A stretch of DNA of 64,000 bases from Ideonella sp. (GCA_016721465.1 JADKIA010000004.1:824508-888507), one strand, 5' to 3'. Counted from the first letter of the stretch, positions 1 to 10,416 are shown. Program-made: numbers and translations. Notes: a model not told the origin generated them from the letters alone.

Positions 1-1199
1 AGCGCCGCCACAGCCGCCTTGATCATGAAAGCCAGCATCGTGACCTTGACACCGGACTTCTCGTTCTCCTTGTTGAGTTGAACTCGGAAGGCCTCCAGAT
101 CGGTGATGTCGGCGTCGTCGTGGTTGGTGACGTGCGGAATGATCACCCAGTTGCGGTGCAGGTTGGCACCGCTGATCTTCTGGATGCGCGACAAGTCCTT
201 GCGCTCGATGGGGCCGAACTTGCTGAAATCCACCTGCGGCCAGGGCAGCAGACCGGGGAATGCCCCTCCCGCAGCGGCAGCTGCCGCTGCGGGCGCCTTG
301 GCCTTCTGCGCCGCGGTCTGCACCGCGCCGCCCATCACGCCCTTGACGAAGGCCTGTACATCGTCCTGCGTGATGCGGCCCTTGGGGCCCGAGCCCCTGA
401 CCTCGGCCAGGGGCACGCCCAGCTCGCGTGCGAACTTGCGAACCGAGGGCGACGCGTGGGCCAGCGCGCCCTTGGGTGCCGTGGGATCGTGCGAGGGCAT
501 TGCGGCCCCCGGTGCAGCCTGGATCGCGGCCGCAGCGGTCGACGTCGTTGTCACCACATCGGCCGTGGCAACGGGCATCGGCGCTGCGGCCGGTGCCACT
601 CCCGCAGCATCCAGGATCAGCAGCAGGGAGCCCTTGGACACCTTGTCGCCGAGTCGGACCCTGATCTCGCGCACCACGCCGGCGTGCGAGGACGGGATCT
701 CCATCGAAGCCTTGTCGCTTTCCACCGTGACCAGGCTCTGCTCCACCTTGACCGAGTCGCCCGGCTTGACCATCACCTCGATGACAGCCACTTCGGAAAA
801 GTCGCCGATGTCGGGCACCAGCACCTCGACCGGCCCGGACACCACCACGGCCGCAGCCGCCACCGGTGCGCTCGCGGGTGCCGACAGGGGCGCCGACACG
901 GTGTCCGTCAGCGTCGGCAACTCCACCTGCCGCGGCGGGGCCGGCGCCACCATCGGGCCCGCGTCGGATTCCAGCATCAACAGCAGCGTGCCTTCATTGA
1001 CCTTGTCGCCAAGCGCCACGATGAGCTCCCTGACCACGCCGGCGTGCGACGAGGGAATCTCCATCGAGGCCTTGTCGCTCTCCACCGTGATCAGGCTCTG
1101 CTCGGCCTTGACTGCGTCGCCGGGCTTGACCAGCAGCTCGATCACCGCCACATCCTTGAAATCCCCGATGTCGGGAACCTTGACTTCAACCAATGCCAT
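1..1199 (-). CDS. aceF: Dihydrolipoamide acetyltransferase, E2 of pyruvate dehydrogenase (3' part outside window)
   Basis: This is the E2 core of the pyruvate dehydrogenase complex, which moves the acetyl group from lipoate to CoA. About 400 residues are visible. Two lipoyl domains each carry an ESDKASMEIPS motif, with lipoyl lysines at K43 and K163. They are joined by Ala/Pro-rich linkers and followed by a peripheral-subunit-binding domain (about 249-286, PSVRKFARELGV). The catalytic domain begins near residue 300 and runs off the left edge. The start is the ATG at 1199, reading MALVEVKVPDIGDF, 22 bases after the aceE stop, so the two are cotranscribed. A two-lipoyl-domain E2 is common in betaproteobacteria. 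Only the C-terminus is unseen. Confidence 0.95.
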   Translation of the reverse strand, partial: MALVEVKVPDIGDFKDVAVIELLVKPGDAVKAEQSLITVESDKASMEIPSSHAGVVRELIVALGDKVNEGTLLLMLESDAGPMVAPAPPRQVELPTLTDTVSAPLSAPASAPVAAAAVVVSGPVEVLVPDIGDFSEVAVIEVMVKPGDSVKVEQSLVTVESDKASMEIPSSHAGVVREIRVRLGDKVSKGSLLLILDAAGVAPAAAPMPVATADVVTTTSTAAAAIQAAPGAAMPSHDPTAPKGALAHASPSVRKFARELGVPLAEVRGSGPKGRITQDDVQAFVKGVMGGAVQTAAQKAKAPAAAAAAAGGAFPGLLPWPQVDFSKFGPIERKDLSRIQKISGANLHRNWVIIPHVTNHDDADITDLEAFRVQLNKENEKSGVKVTMLAFMIKAAVAA

Positions 1200-1221
1200 G
1201 TTCGTGTCTCCGTGCGGGTAC

Positions 1222-3937
1222 TCAGGCGTACAGCGGGTTGATCTTGGCGGTGTTCAGGTCGTACTTGGCGATCGCCTCGGCCACCTTGGCCAATGGCAAC
1301 ACACCATCGTCGGCCAGGGTCTTGAGCGCGGCCACGACGATGTAGTGGCGGTTCACCTCGAAGTGCTCGCGCAGCTTGCTGCGGAAATCGCTGCGGCCAT
1401 AGCCGTCGGTGCCCAACACCTTGAATGAGCGTCCCTTGGGCACGAAGGCGCGAATCTGCTCGCCATAGGCCTTGATGTAGTCGGTGGACACGATCACCGG
1501 GCCGGCATGCGCGCCGAGCTGCTGCGCGACGAAAGACATGCGCTGCGCGTCGGTGGGGTGCAGCAGGTTCCAGCGCTCGGCGTCCTGGCCGTCGCGCGCC
1601 AGCTCGTTGAAGCTGGGGCAGCTCCACACCTTGGCGGCCACGCCCCAGTCGGCAGCCAGCAGCTTGCGGGCCTCGATGCTCTCGCGCAGGATGGTGCCCG
1701 AGCCCAGCAGGTTCACCTGCGGGCGGCCGGCCGCGTCGGCATCCTCCAGCAGGTACATGCCCTTGATGATCTGCTCCTCGGTGCCGGCTCGAAGGCCGGG
1801 CATCGGGTAGTTCTCGTTGAGCAGGGTGATGTAGTAGTAGACGTTGTCCTGCTTCTCCACCATGCGCTTCAAGGCCATGGTGCAGGATCACGCCCACCTC
1901 GTGCGCGAAGGTGGGGTCGTAGCTGACGCAGTTGGGGATGGTGCCGGCCAGGATGTGGCTGTGGCCATCCTCGTGCTGCAGGCCTTCGCCGTTCAGCGTG
2001 GTGCGGCCCGAAGTGCCGCCCAACAGGAAACCGCGCGCCTGCATGTCGCCCGCCGCCCAGGCCAGGTCGCCGATGCGCTGGAAGCCGAACATCGAGTAAT
2101 AGACATAGAACGGCACCATGATGCGGTTGCTGGTGCTGTAACTGGTGGCCGCGGCGATCCAGCTGGCCATGCCGCCGGCCTCGTTGATGCCTTCCTGCAG
2201 GATCTGGCCGGCCTTGTCCTCGCGGTAATACATCACCTGGTCCTTGTCGACCGGCGTGTATTGCTGTCCTGCGGGGTTGTAGATGCCGACCTGGCGGAAC
2301 AGGCCTTCCATGCCAAAGGTGCGGGCCTCGTCCACCAGGATGGGCACCACGCGCGGGCCCAGGGCCTGATCGCGCAGCAACTGGGTGAGGAAGCGCACAT
2401 AGGCCTGCGTCGTCGAGATCTCGCGTCCTTCCGCGGTGGGCTCGATCACGCTCTTGAAGTTGTCCAGCGCCGGCACGGTGAAGCTCTCGTCGGCCTTGGT
2501 GCGGCGGTGCGGCAGGTAGCCGCCCAGCGCCTGGCGGCGCTCGTGCAGGTAGCGCATCTCGGGCGTGTCGTCGGCCGGCTTGTAGAACGGCAGCTGGGCC
2601 AGCTGGCTGTCGGGGATCGGGATGTTGAAGCGATCGCGGAACAGCTTGATGTCGTCGTCGGTGAGCTTCTTGGTCTGGTGGACGTTGTTCTTGCCCTCGC
2701 CCGCCTTGCCCATGCCGAAGCCCTTGACGGTCTTGATCAGCAGCACCGTGGGTTGGCCCTGGTGGTTCACGGCCCGGTGGTACGCGGCATAGACCTTCTG
2801 TGGGTCGTGGCCGCCGCGGCGCAGGTTCCAGATGTCGTCGTCGGACATCTTGGCCACCATCTCCAGCGTGGCGGAAGAGCGTCCGAAGAAATGCTTGCGG
2901 ACGAAGGCGCCGTCGTTGGCCTTGAAGGCCTGGAAGTCGCCGTCCAGCGTGTCCATCATGATCTTGCGCAGGGCACCATCCTTGTCGCGCGCCAGCAGCG
3001 GATCCCAGTTGCTGCCCCACAGCAGCTTGATCACGTTCCAGCCCGAGCCGCGGAACTCGCCCTCGAGCTCCTGCACGATCTTGCCGTTGCCGCGCACGGG
3101 CCCGTCCAGGCGCTGCAGGTTGCAGTTGACGACGAAGATCAGGTTGTCCAGCTTCTCGCGAGCGGCCAGGCCGATGGCGCCCAGCGACTCCACCTCGTCC
3201 ATCTCGCCATCACCGCAGAACACCCAGACCTTGCGGTTGCTGGTGTCGGCGATGCCGCGGGCGTGCAGGTACTTCAGGAAGCGCGCCTGGTAGATGGCCA
3301 TCAAGGGGCCCAGGCCCATCGACACCGTGGGGAACTGCCAGAACTCGGGCATCAGCTTCGGATGCGGATAGCTCGACAAGCCCTTGCCACCCACCTCCTG
3401 GCGGAAGTGCAGCAGTTGCTCTTCGGTCAGGCGCCCTTCCAGGTAAGCGCGGGCGTAGACGCCGGGCGCCACGTGGCCCTGGATGTAGAGGCAGTCGCCG
3501 CCGTGGTCCTTGCTCTCGGCATGCCAGAAGTGGTTGAAACCAGCGCCGAACATGTGCGCCAGCGAGGCGAAGGAGCCGATGTGGCCGCCCAGATCACCGC
3601 CGTCCTCGGGGTTGTGGCGGTTGGCCTTGACCACCATGGCCATTGCATTCCAGCGCATGTAGGCGCGCAGGCGCTCTTCGATCTCGATGTTGCCGGGGCA
3701 GCGCTCTTCCTCGTCCGTGGGGATGGTGTTCACGTAGGCCGTGTTGGCCGAGAAGGGCTGGTCGATGCCGGACTGGCGCGCTTCATCGAGCAGCTGTTCC
3801 AACAGGTAGTGCGCACGCTTCGGACCTTCATTGGCGATGACGGCTTCGAGCGCTTCAAGCCACTCGCGGGTTTCCTGGGTGTCGGCGTCGACGGCCGATG
3901 GGTTCGCGTCAAGGGGCGACTGGGGCACGGCGGACAT
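1222..3937 (-). CDS. aceE: Pyruvate dehydrogenase E1, homodimeric type, with a single-base frameshift
   Basis: Homodimeric E1 is the thiamine-diphosphate enzyme that decarboxylates pyruvate and acetylates lipoyl-E2. The ThDP-binding GDGEMDE...NCNLQRLDG region lies near residues 235-275. The start at 3937 follows a GGAGACC ribosome site. The reading frame is correct to GVILHHG and then shifts. The downstream part (1222-1878, continuing LKRMVEKQDNVYYYITLLNE) lies in another frame. One extra base around 1879-1884 (GGCCTTGAAG where GGCTTGAAG or GGCCTGAAG would fit) explains this exactly, and removing it gives about 904 residues, close to the usual E1 length. Pyruvate dehydrogenase is central to metabolism and the rest is undamaged, so a sequencing error is as likely as a real mutation. 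Confidence 0.9.
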
Positions 3938-4096
3938 CGGTGGTCTCCTGAATCCGGTTGGTGGTGGATGCTGGGGCCGGAGTTTGGCACAGCCTTCTCA
4001 AATTTTCAAATGGTGCGAAGTCATTTCGTATTGTGGCATCTACGTAGATCGCTGAGCGGCCGGTCACGGCGCCATGGGCCGGGATAATCCGGGCCC
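3938..4096. promoter_or_regulatory. Divergent promoter region between aceEF and the two-component genes
   Basis: This 159-base spacer separates aceE (leftward) from the histidine kinase gene (rightward). It contains an AT-rich block (about 3995-4035) and a perfect 12-base palindrome, ATCTACGTAGAT, at 4038-4049. A FixJ/LuxR-type regulator encoded just to the right is a reasonable candidate to bind here. That is inference from position only. Confidence 0.5.
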
Positions 4097-6709
4097 ATGA
4101 GCTTGCGCATCCCGCACTGGCTGTCCACCATCGCCGCCAGCGGTCGCCGGTTGCTGCGCCGTTGGTGGCGGAGCCAATCGCCCGCACGCCAGGATCGATT
4201 TGCCACCTTGGCGCCGCTGGTGTCGGTGCTGTTGTTCCTTGCCGCGATCATTTCCGCGTTCTGGTACCTGCGCAACGAGGAAATCGAGCGTGAGGCCGAG
4301 GCGGTCAAGCGCGACGTGGAAATCGCCCAGCAACAGGTGCGACTCGGCCTGATGGACAGCCAGGAGCAACTCGTGCGCATGACGCGCGAGGCGCTGTCCC
4401 GCGGCCAGCCCATGGCCGACTTCCAGCGCATGGCCGCCACCTTTGCCGCCGAGCGTCCCGAGGTGCTGAAGGTGACCTGGCTGGACGCGCGCCGCCGGGT
4501 CCGCGCCATCTATTCGCCCGGCGACAGCAATGCCGAAGGCAGCACCGAGGCCCCATCGCCGGCATCCGCACCCGCCCCCGCCGGCAGCACCGCCCGCAGC
4601 GAAGCGGAATGGGCCTTCATCACCGTGCACGACCTGCGCATGCCGGTGTATTCGCGGCCTTATCAGAACGCCGATCGCTCGATGGTGTTCCAGCTGCATG
4701 TGCCCGTGCTCGAGCAGGACCGCTTCACCGGCGCACTGGTGGCGGACATCGGCATCGACGCCCTGCTGCGCCACCTGGTGCCGCTGGATGTCACCCGGCG
4801 CCACCCGCTGGCGGTGATCGACGAGCGCGAGCAACTGTTGGCCAGCACCGTCACCGCCATGCCAGGCCCGCGGCCGCAGCGCGCCGCCATCGTTCACGAC
4901 GTGCCGCTCACACCGGCAGCCAACGGCCTGGTGTTGCGTGGCACCGGCTACCGCACCTCGGTGGGCCTGATCGGCAACACGTTGTTCTGGATGGTGGTGG
5001 CCCTGTCGGTACTGACCGTGTGGATGCTGCTGGGCACCTGGCGCCACATGCGCCGCCGCGCGCAGATCCAGGGCGCGCTGGTGCAGGAGACCAATTTCCG
5101 CCGGGCGATGGAGAACTCCATGCTCACGGGCATGCGCGCCCTCGATCTCGAGGGCCGCGTCACCTACGTGAATCCCGCCTTCTGCGCGATGACCGGGTTC
5201 ACCGAAGTCGAGCTCGTCGACAAGCTGCCGCCCTACCCCTACTGGCCCACCGACCGCATCGACGAGAACGCCCGACTGCTGCAACAGGAGCTGCAAGGCC
5301 GCAGCCCGGCTGGCGGCATCGAGGTGAAGGTGATGCGCAAGAACGGCACCTTGTTCGACGCACGCATGTACGTCTCGCCCCTGGTCGATGCCAAGAGCCA
5401 GCAGACCGGCTGGATGACCTCGATGACCAACATCACCGAGGCCAAGCGCATCCGCGACCAGTTGTCTGCCTCGCACGAGCGGTTCACCACGGTGCTGGAG
5501 GGCTTGGACGCCGCCGTGTCGGTGCTGTCGGTGCAGCACAACGAGTTGCTCTTCTGCAACCGTTCGTACCGCCTGTGGTTTGGTGCCGATGCGCAAGGCC
5601 ACGCGCAGCTGGCAGCGGGCACCGGACCGGCGCTGCCCGTCCTGGCCGAAAACGATGAGTCGGTGGACAGCCTGTCGGGCCTGCCCACGCAAGAGCTGGC
5701 CGGCCTGGGAGCCAACCCGCGCGAGGTGTACGTGCATGTGCTGGACAAGTGGTTCGACGTGCGCTCACGCTATCTGCAGTGGACCGACGGCCGCCTGGCG
5801 CAGATGCTGATCGCCACCGACGTCACGGCGCGCCGCCGCGCGGAGGAGCAGTCGGCCCAGCAGGCCGAAAAAGCGCAGCAGTCGAGTCGACTGATCACGA
5901 TGGGCGAGATGGCCTCGTCGGTGGCGCACGAGCTGAACCAGCCACTCACCGCCATCACCAACTACTGCAGCGGCATGGTCTCGCGCGTGAAGGCCGAGAC
6001 CATCGATCGCACCGCGCTCGTCGCTGCGCTGGAGAAGACCGCCCGGCAGGCCGAGCGGGCGGGCCAGATCATCCACCGCATCCGCGCCTTCGTGAAGAAG
6101 AGCGAGCCCCAGCGCCAGCCGGCCCACGCCAAGGACATCGTGGAGGACGCGGTGGAACTGGCCAGCATCGAGCTGCGCCGACGCAACGTGGCCATCCACC
6201 ACTATGTGGCGCAGCGCCTGCCCATGCTGCGCTGCGACCCCATCCTGATCGAACAGGTGCTGCTCAACCTGCTGAAGAACGCGGCCGAGGCCATTGACAG
6301 CGCCAAGCTGCCGCCATCGCGCCGCCACATCGAGTTGCGCGTGATCCCGCGCCACATGCCCGACAAGGGCGGCGTGATCGAGTTCAGCGTCACCGACATG
6401 GGCCCCGGTCTGCCCGAGGAAGTGCTGGCGCGTCTGTACGAAGCCTTCTTCTCCACCAAGGCCGATGGCATGGGCATCGGCCTGTCCTTGTGCCGCTCGA
6501 TCATCGAGTCGCACCAAGGCCGGATCAAGGGGCAGAACCTCTACAATGCCGACACGGTGGCAGGGTGTCGGTTCGCCTTCACACTGCCTGTCGAAACCCT
6601 GGCACGACACGAGGAAGCGACGACGCAGGCCCAGCCCTTCCCGGAGACTGCGGCCGAATCCCACCGAGCCTTCCCCTTGCCACGCCAACCTTCCAAGACC
6701 GATCCATGA
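4097..6709 (+). CDS. Membrane-bound PAS-domain sensor histidine kinase (FixL-like class)
   Basis: This 870-residue kinase has a membrane segment near residues 38-57, a periplasmic sensing region, and a second membrane segment near 292-313. Two PAS domains follow (about 330-450 and 460-575). The HisKA domain has the phospho-accepting H611 in VAHELNQPLTAI. A HATPase domain follows, with N box LLNLLKNAAEAID, G1 DMGPGLP and G2 GMGIGLSLC. Its TGA overlaps the ATG of the next gene (ATGA at 6706-6709), so kinase and regulator are translationally coupled. It is transcribed away from aceEF, and the pair may control that operon in response to a metabolic or redox signal. The ligand cannot be told from the sequence. 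Confidence 0.88.
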   Translation: MSLRIPHWLSTIAASGRRLLRRWWRSQSPARQDRFATLAPLVSVLLFLAAIISAFWYLRNEEIEREAEAVKRDVEIAQQQVRLGLMDSQEQLVRMTREALSRGQPMADFQRMAATFAAERPEVLKVTWLDARRRVRAIYSPGDSNAEGSTEAPSPASAPAPAGSTARSEAEWAFITVHDLRMPVYSRPYQNADRSMVFQLHVPVLEQDRFTGALVADIGIDALLRHLVPLDVTRRHPLAVIDEREQLLASTVTAMPGPRPQRAAIVHDVPLTPAANGLVLRGTGYRTSVGLIGNTLFWMVVALSVLTVWMLLGTWRHMRRRAQIQGALVQETNFRRAMENSMLTGMRALDLEGRVTYVNPAFCAMTGFTEVELVDKLPPYPYWPTDRIDENARLLQQELQGRSPAGGIEVKVMRKNGTLFDARMYVSPLVDAKSQQTGWMTSMTNITEAKRIRDQLSASHERFTTVLEGLDAAVSVLSVQHNELLFCNRSYRLWFGADAQGHAQLAAGTGPALPVLAENDESVDSLSGLPTQELAGLGANPREVYVHVLDKWFDVRSRYLQWTDGRLAQMLIATDVTARRRAEEQSAQQAEKAQQSSRLITMGEMASSVAHELNQPLTAITNYCSGMVSRVKAETIDRTALVAALEKTARQAERAGQIIHRIRAFVKKSEPQRQPAHAKDIVEDAVELASIELRRRNVAIHHYVAQRLPMLRCDPILIEQVLLNLLKNAAEAIDSAKLPPSRRHIELRVIPRHMPDKGGVIEFSVTDMGPGLPEEVLARLYEAFFSTKADGMGIGLSLCRSIIESHQGRIKGQNLYNADTVAGCRFAFTLPVETLARHEEATTQAQPFPETAAESHRAFPLPRQPSKTDP

Positions 6710-7332
6710 GCCTGATCCCGAAGAAAGGCACCGTGTACGTCGTCGACGACGACGAGGCGGTGCGCGATTCCCTGCAATGGTTGCTGGAAGGCAAGGACTA
6801 CCGCGTCAAGTGTTTCGACTCGGCCGAATCATTCCTGTCGCGCTTCGACCCGCGCGAGGTGGCCTGCCTCATCGCAGACATCCGGATGGACGGCATGAGC
6901 GGCCTCGAACTGCAGGACCGCCTGCTCGAGCGCAAGAGCCCGTTGCCGGTGGTGTTCATCACCGGCCATGGCGATGTGCCCATGGCCGTGACCACGATGA
7001 AGAAGGGGGCGATGGATTTCATCGAGAAACCCTTCAAGGAAAACGATCTGCTGGGGCTGGTGGAACGCATGCTGGACCAGGCACGATCGTCCTTCAGCCA
7101 ACATCAGGAGCAGGCCAGCCGAGACGCCCTGCTCAGCCGCCTGACCACGCGCGAAGCCCAGGTGCTGGAGCGCATCGTTGCCGGTCGCTTGAACAAGCAG
7201 ATTGCCGACGACCTGGGCATCAGCATCAAGACCGTCGAGGCGCACCGCGCCAACATCATGGAAAAGCTCAATGCCAACACCGTGGCCGATCTGCTGAAGA
7301 TTGCGCTGGGCGCCAACACGGTCAAGGCCTGA
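6706..7332 (+). CDS. Response regulator, FixJ/NarL family (receiver plus LuxR-type HTH)
   Basis: This 208-residue regulator has a receiver domain with the acidic pocket VVDDDE and phospho-acceptor D58 in LIADIRMDGMSG. The conserved switch residues are in FITGHGD, and the lysine is in FIEKPF. A C-terminal LuxR-type DNA-binding domain follows (LTTREAQVLERIVAG, IADDLGISIKTVEAHR). The start ATG at 6706 overlaps the kinase stop. It is the cognate partner of that kinase. An intrinsic terminator follows the stop codon. Confidence 0.92.
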   Translation: MSLIPKKGTVYVVDDDEAVRDSLQWLLEGKDYRVKCFDSAESFLSRFDPREVACLIADIRMDGMSGLELQDRLLERKSPLPVVFITGHGDVPMAVTTMKKGAMDFIEKPFKENDLLGLVERMLDQARSSFSQHQEQASRDALLSRLTTREAQVLERIVAGRLNKQIADDLGISIKTVEAHRANIMEKLNANTVADLLKIALGANTVKA

Positions 7333-7353
7333 TCCACAACGAACTTCAGCTGT

Positions 7354-7382
7354 GAGGCCGCTGCCAACCCAGCGGCCTCTTG
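7354..7382 (+). terminator. Intrinsic terminator after the two-component operon
   Basis: A perfect 10-base stem, GAGGCCGCTG paired with CAGCGGCCTC around a 6-base loop, is followed by a short T run (TTGCATT). It lies 22 bases after the response regulator stop and separates it from folD. Confidence 0.8.
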
Positions 7383-7461
7383 CATTGGGTTCCGGCAACA
7401 CATCCCGACGCGATCTGAGCTTCACCGCAACGGCCTTTGGCCAATGACCCTCGCATCCACC

Positions 7462-8322
7462 ATGACCGCACAGCTCATCAACGGCACCGCCCTTTCGCAA
7501 CAGATCCGCGCCGAGGTCGGCACCCGCGCGGCCGCACTCAGTGCCCGCGGCGTGACACCCGGCCTGGCCGTGATCCTGGTGGGCGAGGACCCGGCCTCGG
7601 CCGTGTACGTGCGCAACAAGGTCAAGGCCTGCCAGGAACACGGCCTGCACTCGGTGTTCGAGAAATACGACGCCACGATGAGCGAGGCCGACCTGCTGGC
7701 ACGCATCCGGGCCCTCAACGCCGACCCGGCGATCCACGGCATCCTGGTGCAGATGCCGCTGCCCAAGCACATCGACTCGACCAAGGTGATCGAGACCATC
7801 GCCACGGCCAAGGATGTGGACGGCTATTCGGTGCAAAGCGCCGGTGACCTGATGGCCGGCCTGCCAGGCTTTCGTCCATGCACGCCATATGGCTGCATGA
7901 AGCTGATCGAATCGACGGGCGTGCCGCTCAAGGGCAAGCACGCGGTGGTCATCGGGCGCAGCAACACCGTGGGCAAGCCGATGGCCCTGCTGCTGCTGCA
8001 GGCCAACGCCACGGTGACCGTGTGTCACAGCGCCACCGTCGACATTGGCCACCACACCCGACAGGCCGATGTGGTGGTGGTGGCGGTCGGCCGGCGCAAC
8101 ACGCTCAGGGCCGACATGGTCAAGCCCGGCGCCATCGTCATCGACGTGGGCATGAACCGCAACGACGAAGGCAAGTTGTGCGGCGACGTGGACACGGCCG
8201 GGGTGAGGGACATCGCCGGCTGGATCACCCCCGTGCCCGGCGGGGTCGGCCCGATGACCATCACAATGCTGCTGGTCAACACCATTGAATCGGCGGAGCG
8301 TGTCGCACGCGCCCAGGCCTAG
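7462..8322 (+). CDS. folD: Bifunctional methylenetetrahydrofolate dehydrogenase/cyclohydrolase
   Basis: FolD interconverts 5,10-methylene-, methenyl- and 10-formyl-tetrahydrofolate in the cytoplasm, using NADP. The protein shows the family signatures: VGEDPASAVYVRNKVKAC with the catalytic lysine, the DVDGYSVQSAGDL region, GRSNTVGKP in the nucleotide-binding fold, and PVPGGVGPMT near the end. The start chosen at 7462 (MTAQLINGTAL) gives the usual 286 residues. An in-frame ATG at 7444 would add six residues and cannot be excluded, because neither has a strong ribosome site. It is followed by prlC after 36 bases. Confidence 0.95.
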   Translation: MTAQLINGTALSQQIRAEVGTRAAALSARGVTPGLAVILVGEDPASAVYVRNKVKACQEHGLHSVFEKYDATMSEADLLARIRALNADPAIHGILVQMPLPKHIDSTKVIETIATAKDVDGYSVQSAGDLMAGLPGFRPCTPYGCMKLIESTGVPLKGKHAVVIGRSNTVGKPMALLLLQANATVTVCHSATVDIGHHTRQADVVVVAVGRRNTLRADMVKPGAIVIDVGMNRNDEGKLCGDVDTAGVRDIAGWITPVPGGVGPMTITMLLVNTIESAERVARAQA

Positions 8323-8358
8323 CGACCCGCCTTCAACCGATTCGCCACCCGCAACGCC

Positions 8359-10416
8359 ATGAACAACCCCCTGCTCGCCACGCAAGCCCTGCCCGCCTTT
8401 GCCGACATTCGGCCCGAGCACGTCGGCCCGGCGCTGGACGTGCTGCTGCCCGAGGCAGAGGCTGCACTTGAACGTGCGGTGAGCGCTGACGTGGCAGCAG
8501 ACTACGACGCGCTCTCGGCCGTGCTCGACGTGCCGCTGGAGCGGCTGGCGGTGGCCTGGGGTGCCGTGTCGCACCTGCAAGGCGTGGCCGACACGCCCGA
8601 GCTGCGCCAGGCCTACACCGACAACCTGGCGCGCGTCACCGAGTTCCATACCCGCCTCGGGGCCGACGAGCGGCTGTACGCCAAGTACAAGGCCGTCGCC
8701 GAGCATGCCGAGCGGCTCAGCGCGCCCCGCCAGCGAGCGCTGGGCAACGCCATCCGCGACTTCGTGATGTCGGGTGCCGAACTGCAAGGGGCGGATCGAG
8801 ACCGCTACGCGGCCATCCAGGCCCGCACGGCCGACGTGGAGCAGCAGTATTCCGAGCATGTGCTCGATGCCACCGATGGATTCACCCTGCTGGCCACCGA
8901 AGCGCAGATGGCGGGCGTGCCCGACGACGTGGCCCAGGCCACCCGAGACGCGGCCCAGGCCGCCGGTGCAACTGGCCACAAGCTCACGCTGCACATGCCT
9001 TGCTGGATGCCGGTGATGCAGTACGCCCACGATCGGGACTTGCGCGAGCGGATGTACCGCGCCTACGTCACCCGCGCCAGCGAGCTTGGCCCGCCAGCCC
9101 TCGACAACACCGCGCTGATGGCCGAGCTGCTCTCACTGCGGCGCGAGGTTGCGCAATTGCTGGGCCATCGCAGCTATGCCGATCTGTCGCTGGTGCCCAA
9201 GATGGCCGAGTCCGCGGCCCAGGTGATGGCGTTTCTGCGCGACATCGCCGCCCGTGCGCGCCAGCACGCCAACAACGATCTGGCCGAACTGCGCGAGTTC
9301 GCGGCCCAGCACCTGGGTTTGATCGATCTGCAGCCCTGGGACCTGAATTACTCGTCCGAAAAGCTCAAGGAAGCGCGCTACGCCTTCAGCGAGCAGGCGG
9401 TGAAGCAGTACTTCACCGAGCCGCGAGTGCTGGAAGGTCTTTTTCACCTCATCGAGACCCTGTTCGACGTGAGCATCCGTGCCGACCAGGCGCCGGTGTG
9501 GCACCACAGCGTGCGCTTCTTCCGCATCGAGCGCAGCGTGGGCCATGGCCAGCCGCCCCGGCTGGTGGGCCAGTTCTACCTGGACCCATACGCCCGCGCC
9601 GGCAAACGTCCCGGGGCCTGGATGGATGGTGTGCGCAGCCGCTGGATGCGGCCCGAAGGCAGCCTGCCCCTCACTGGCCTGCAGACGCCGGTCGCTCACC
9701 TGGTGTGCAATTTTTCCGCGCCGGTGGGCGACAAACCCGCGCTGCTGACGCACGACGACGTGATCACCCTGTTCCATGAGTTCGGTCATGGCCTGCACCA
9801 CATGCTCACCCAGGTCGACGACATGGCGGTGTCGGGAATCGCCGGCGTCGAATGGGACGCGGTGGAGCTGCCCAGCCAGTTCATGGAGAACTTCTGCTGG
9901 GAGTGGGAGGTGCTGTCGCGCATGAGCGCCCATGTCGACACTGGCGCGACGCTGCCACGCGAGTTGTTCGATCGCATGCTCGCCGCCCGCAACTTCCAGA
10001 GTGGCATGCAGACCTTGCGGCAGATGGAGTTTGCCCTGTTCGACATGCGCATCCACGCCGAGGCCGACAGCGCTTCCCGCGTGCAGGCGATCCTCGACGA
10101 AGTGCGATCCGAGGTGGCCGTGATGCCCAGCACCGCGGACAACCGCTTCCAGCATGCCTTCTCGCACATCTTTGCAGGCGGCTATGCGGCGGGCTACTAC
10201 AGCTACAAGTGGGCCGAGGTGCTGTCGGCCGATGCCTACGCGGCGTTCGAGGAGGCCGGCGTGTTCGATGCCGAAACCGGCCGCCGCTACCGCCGCGAAA
10301 TCCTCGAGGCCGGCGGCAGCCGCCCGGCGATGGACAGCTTCAAGGCCTTCCGTGGCCGCGAACCGAGCATCGATGCCTTGCTTCGGCATCAGGGCATGTC
10401 GGCCACCGCGACATGA
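8359..10416 (+). CDS. prlC: Oligopeptidase A, M3 family zinc metallopeptidase
   Basis: This is a 685-residue cytoplasmic M3 peptidase that degrades short peptides, including cleaved signal peptides. The zinc motif is H473-E-F-G-H477 within FHEFGHGLHHM. The downstream glutamate region (VEWDAVELPSQFMENF) supplies the third ligand. Length and domain layout match the family. It probably shares a transcript with folD. The folD-prlC neighbourhood beside aceEF is a pattern I associate with Comamonadaceae-like genomes. Confidence 0.93.
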   Translation: MNNPLLATQALPAFADIRPEHVGPALDVLLPEAEAALERAVSADVAADYDALSAVLDVPLERLAVAWGAVSHLQGVADTPELRQAYTDNLARVTEFHTRLGADERLYAKYKAVAEHAERLSAPRQRALGNAIRDFVMSGAELQGADRDRYAAIQARTADVEQQYSEHVLDATDGFTLLATEAQMAGVPDDVAQATRDAAQAAGATGHKLTLHMPCWMPVMQYAHDRDLRERMYRAYVTRASELGPPALDNTALMAELLSLRREVAQLLGHRSYADLSLVPKMAESAAQVMAFLRDIAARARQHANNDLAELREFAAQHLGLIDLQPWDLNYSSEKLKEARYAFSEQAVKQYFTEPRVLEGLFHLIETLFDVSIRADQAPVWHHSVRFFRIERSVGHGQPPRLVGQFYLDPYARAGKRPGAWMDGVRSRWMRPEGSLPLTGLQTPVAHLVCNFSAPVGDKPALLTHDDVITLFHEFGHGLHHMLTQVDDMAVSGIAGVEWDAVELPSQFMENFCWEWEVLSRMSAHVDTGATLPRELFDRMLAARNFQSGMQTLRQMEFALFDMRIHAEADSASRVQAILDEVRSEVAVMPSTADNRFQHAFSHIFAGGYAAGYYSYKWAEVLSADAYAAFEEAGVFDAETGRRYRREILEAGGSRPAMDSFKAFRGREPSIDALLRHQGMSATAT

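Noticed and set aside
1844..4087. Rightward open frame of 747 codons opposite aceE
   Set aside because: Antisense to a well-supported gene, with no motif. It is produced by codon bias in GC-rich DNA.
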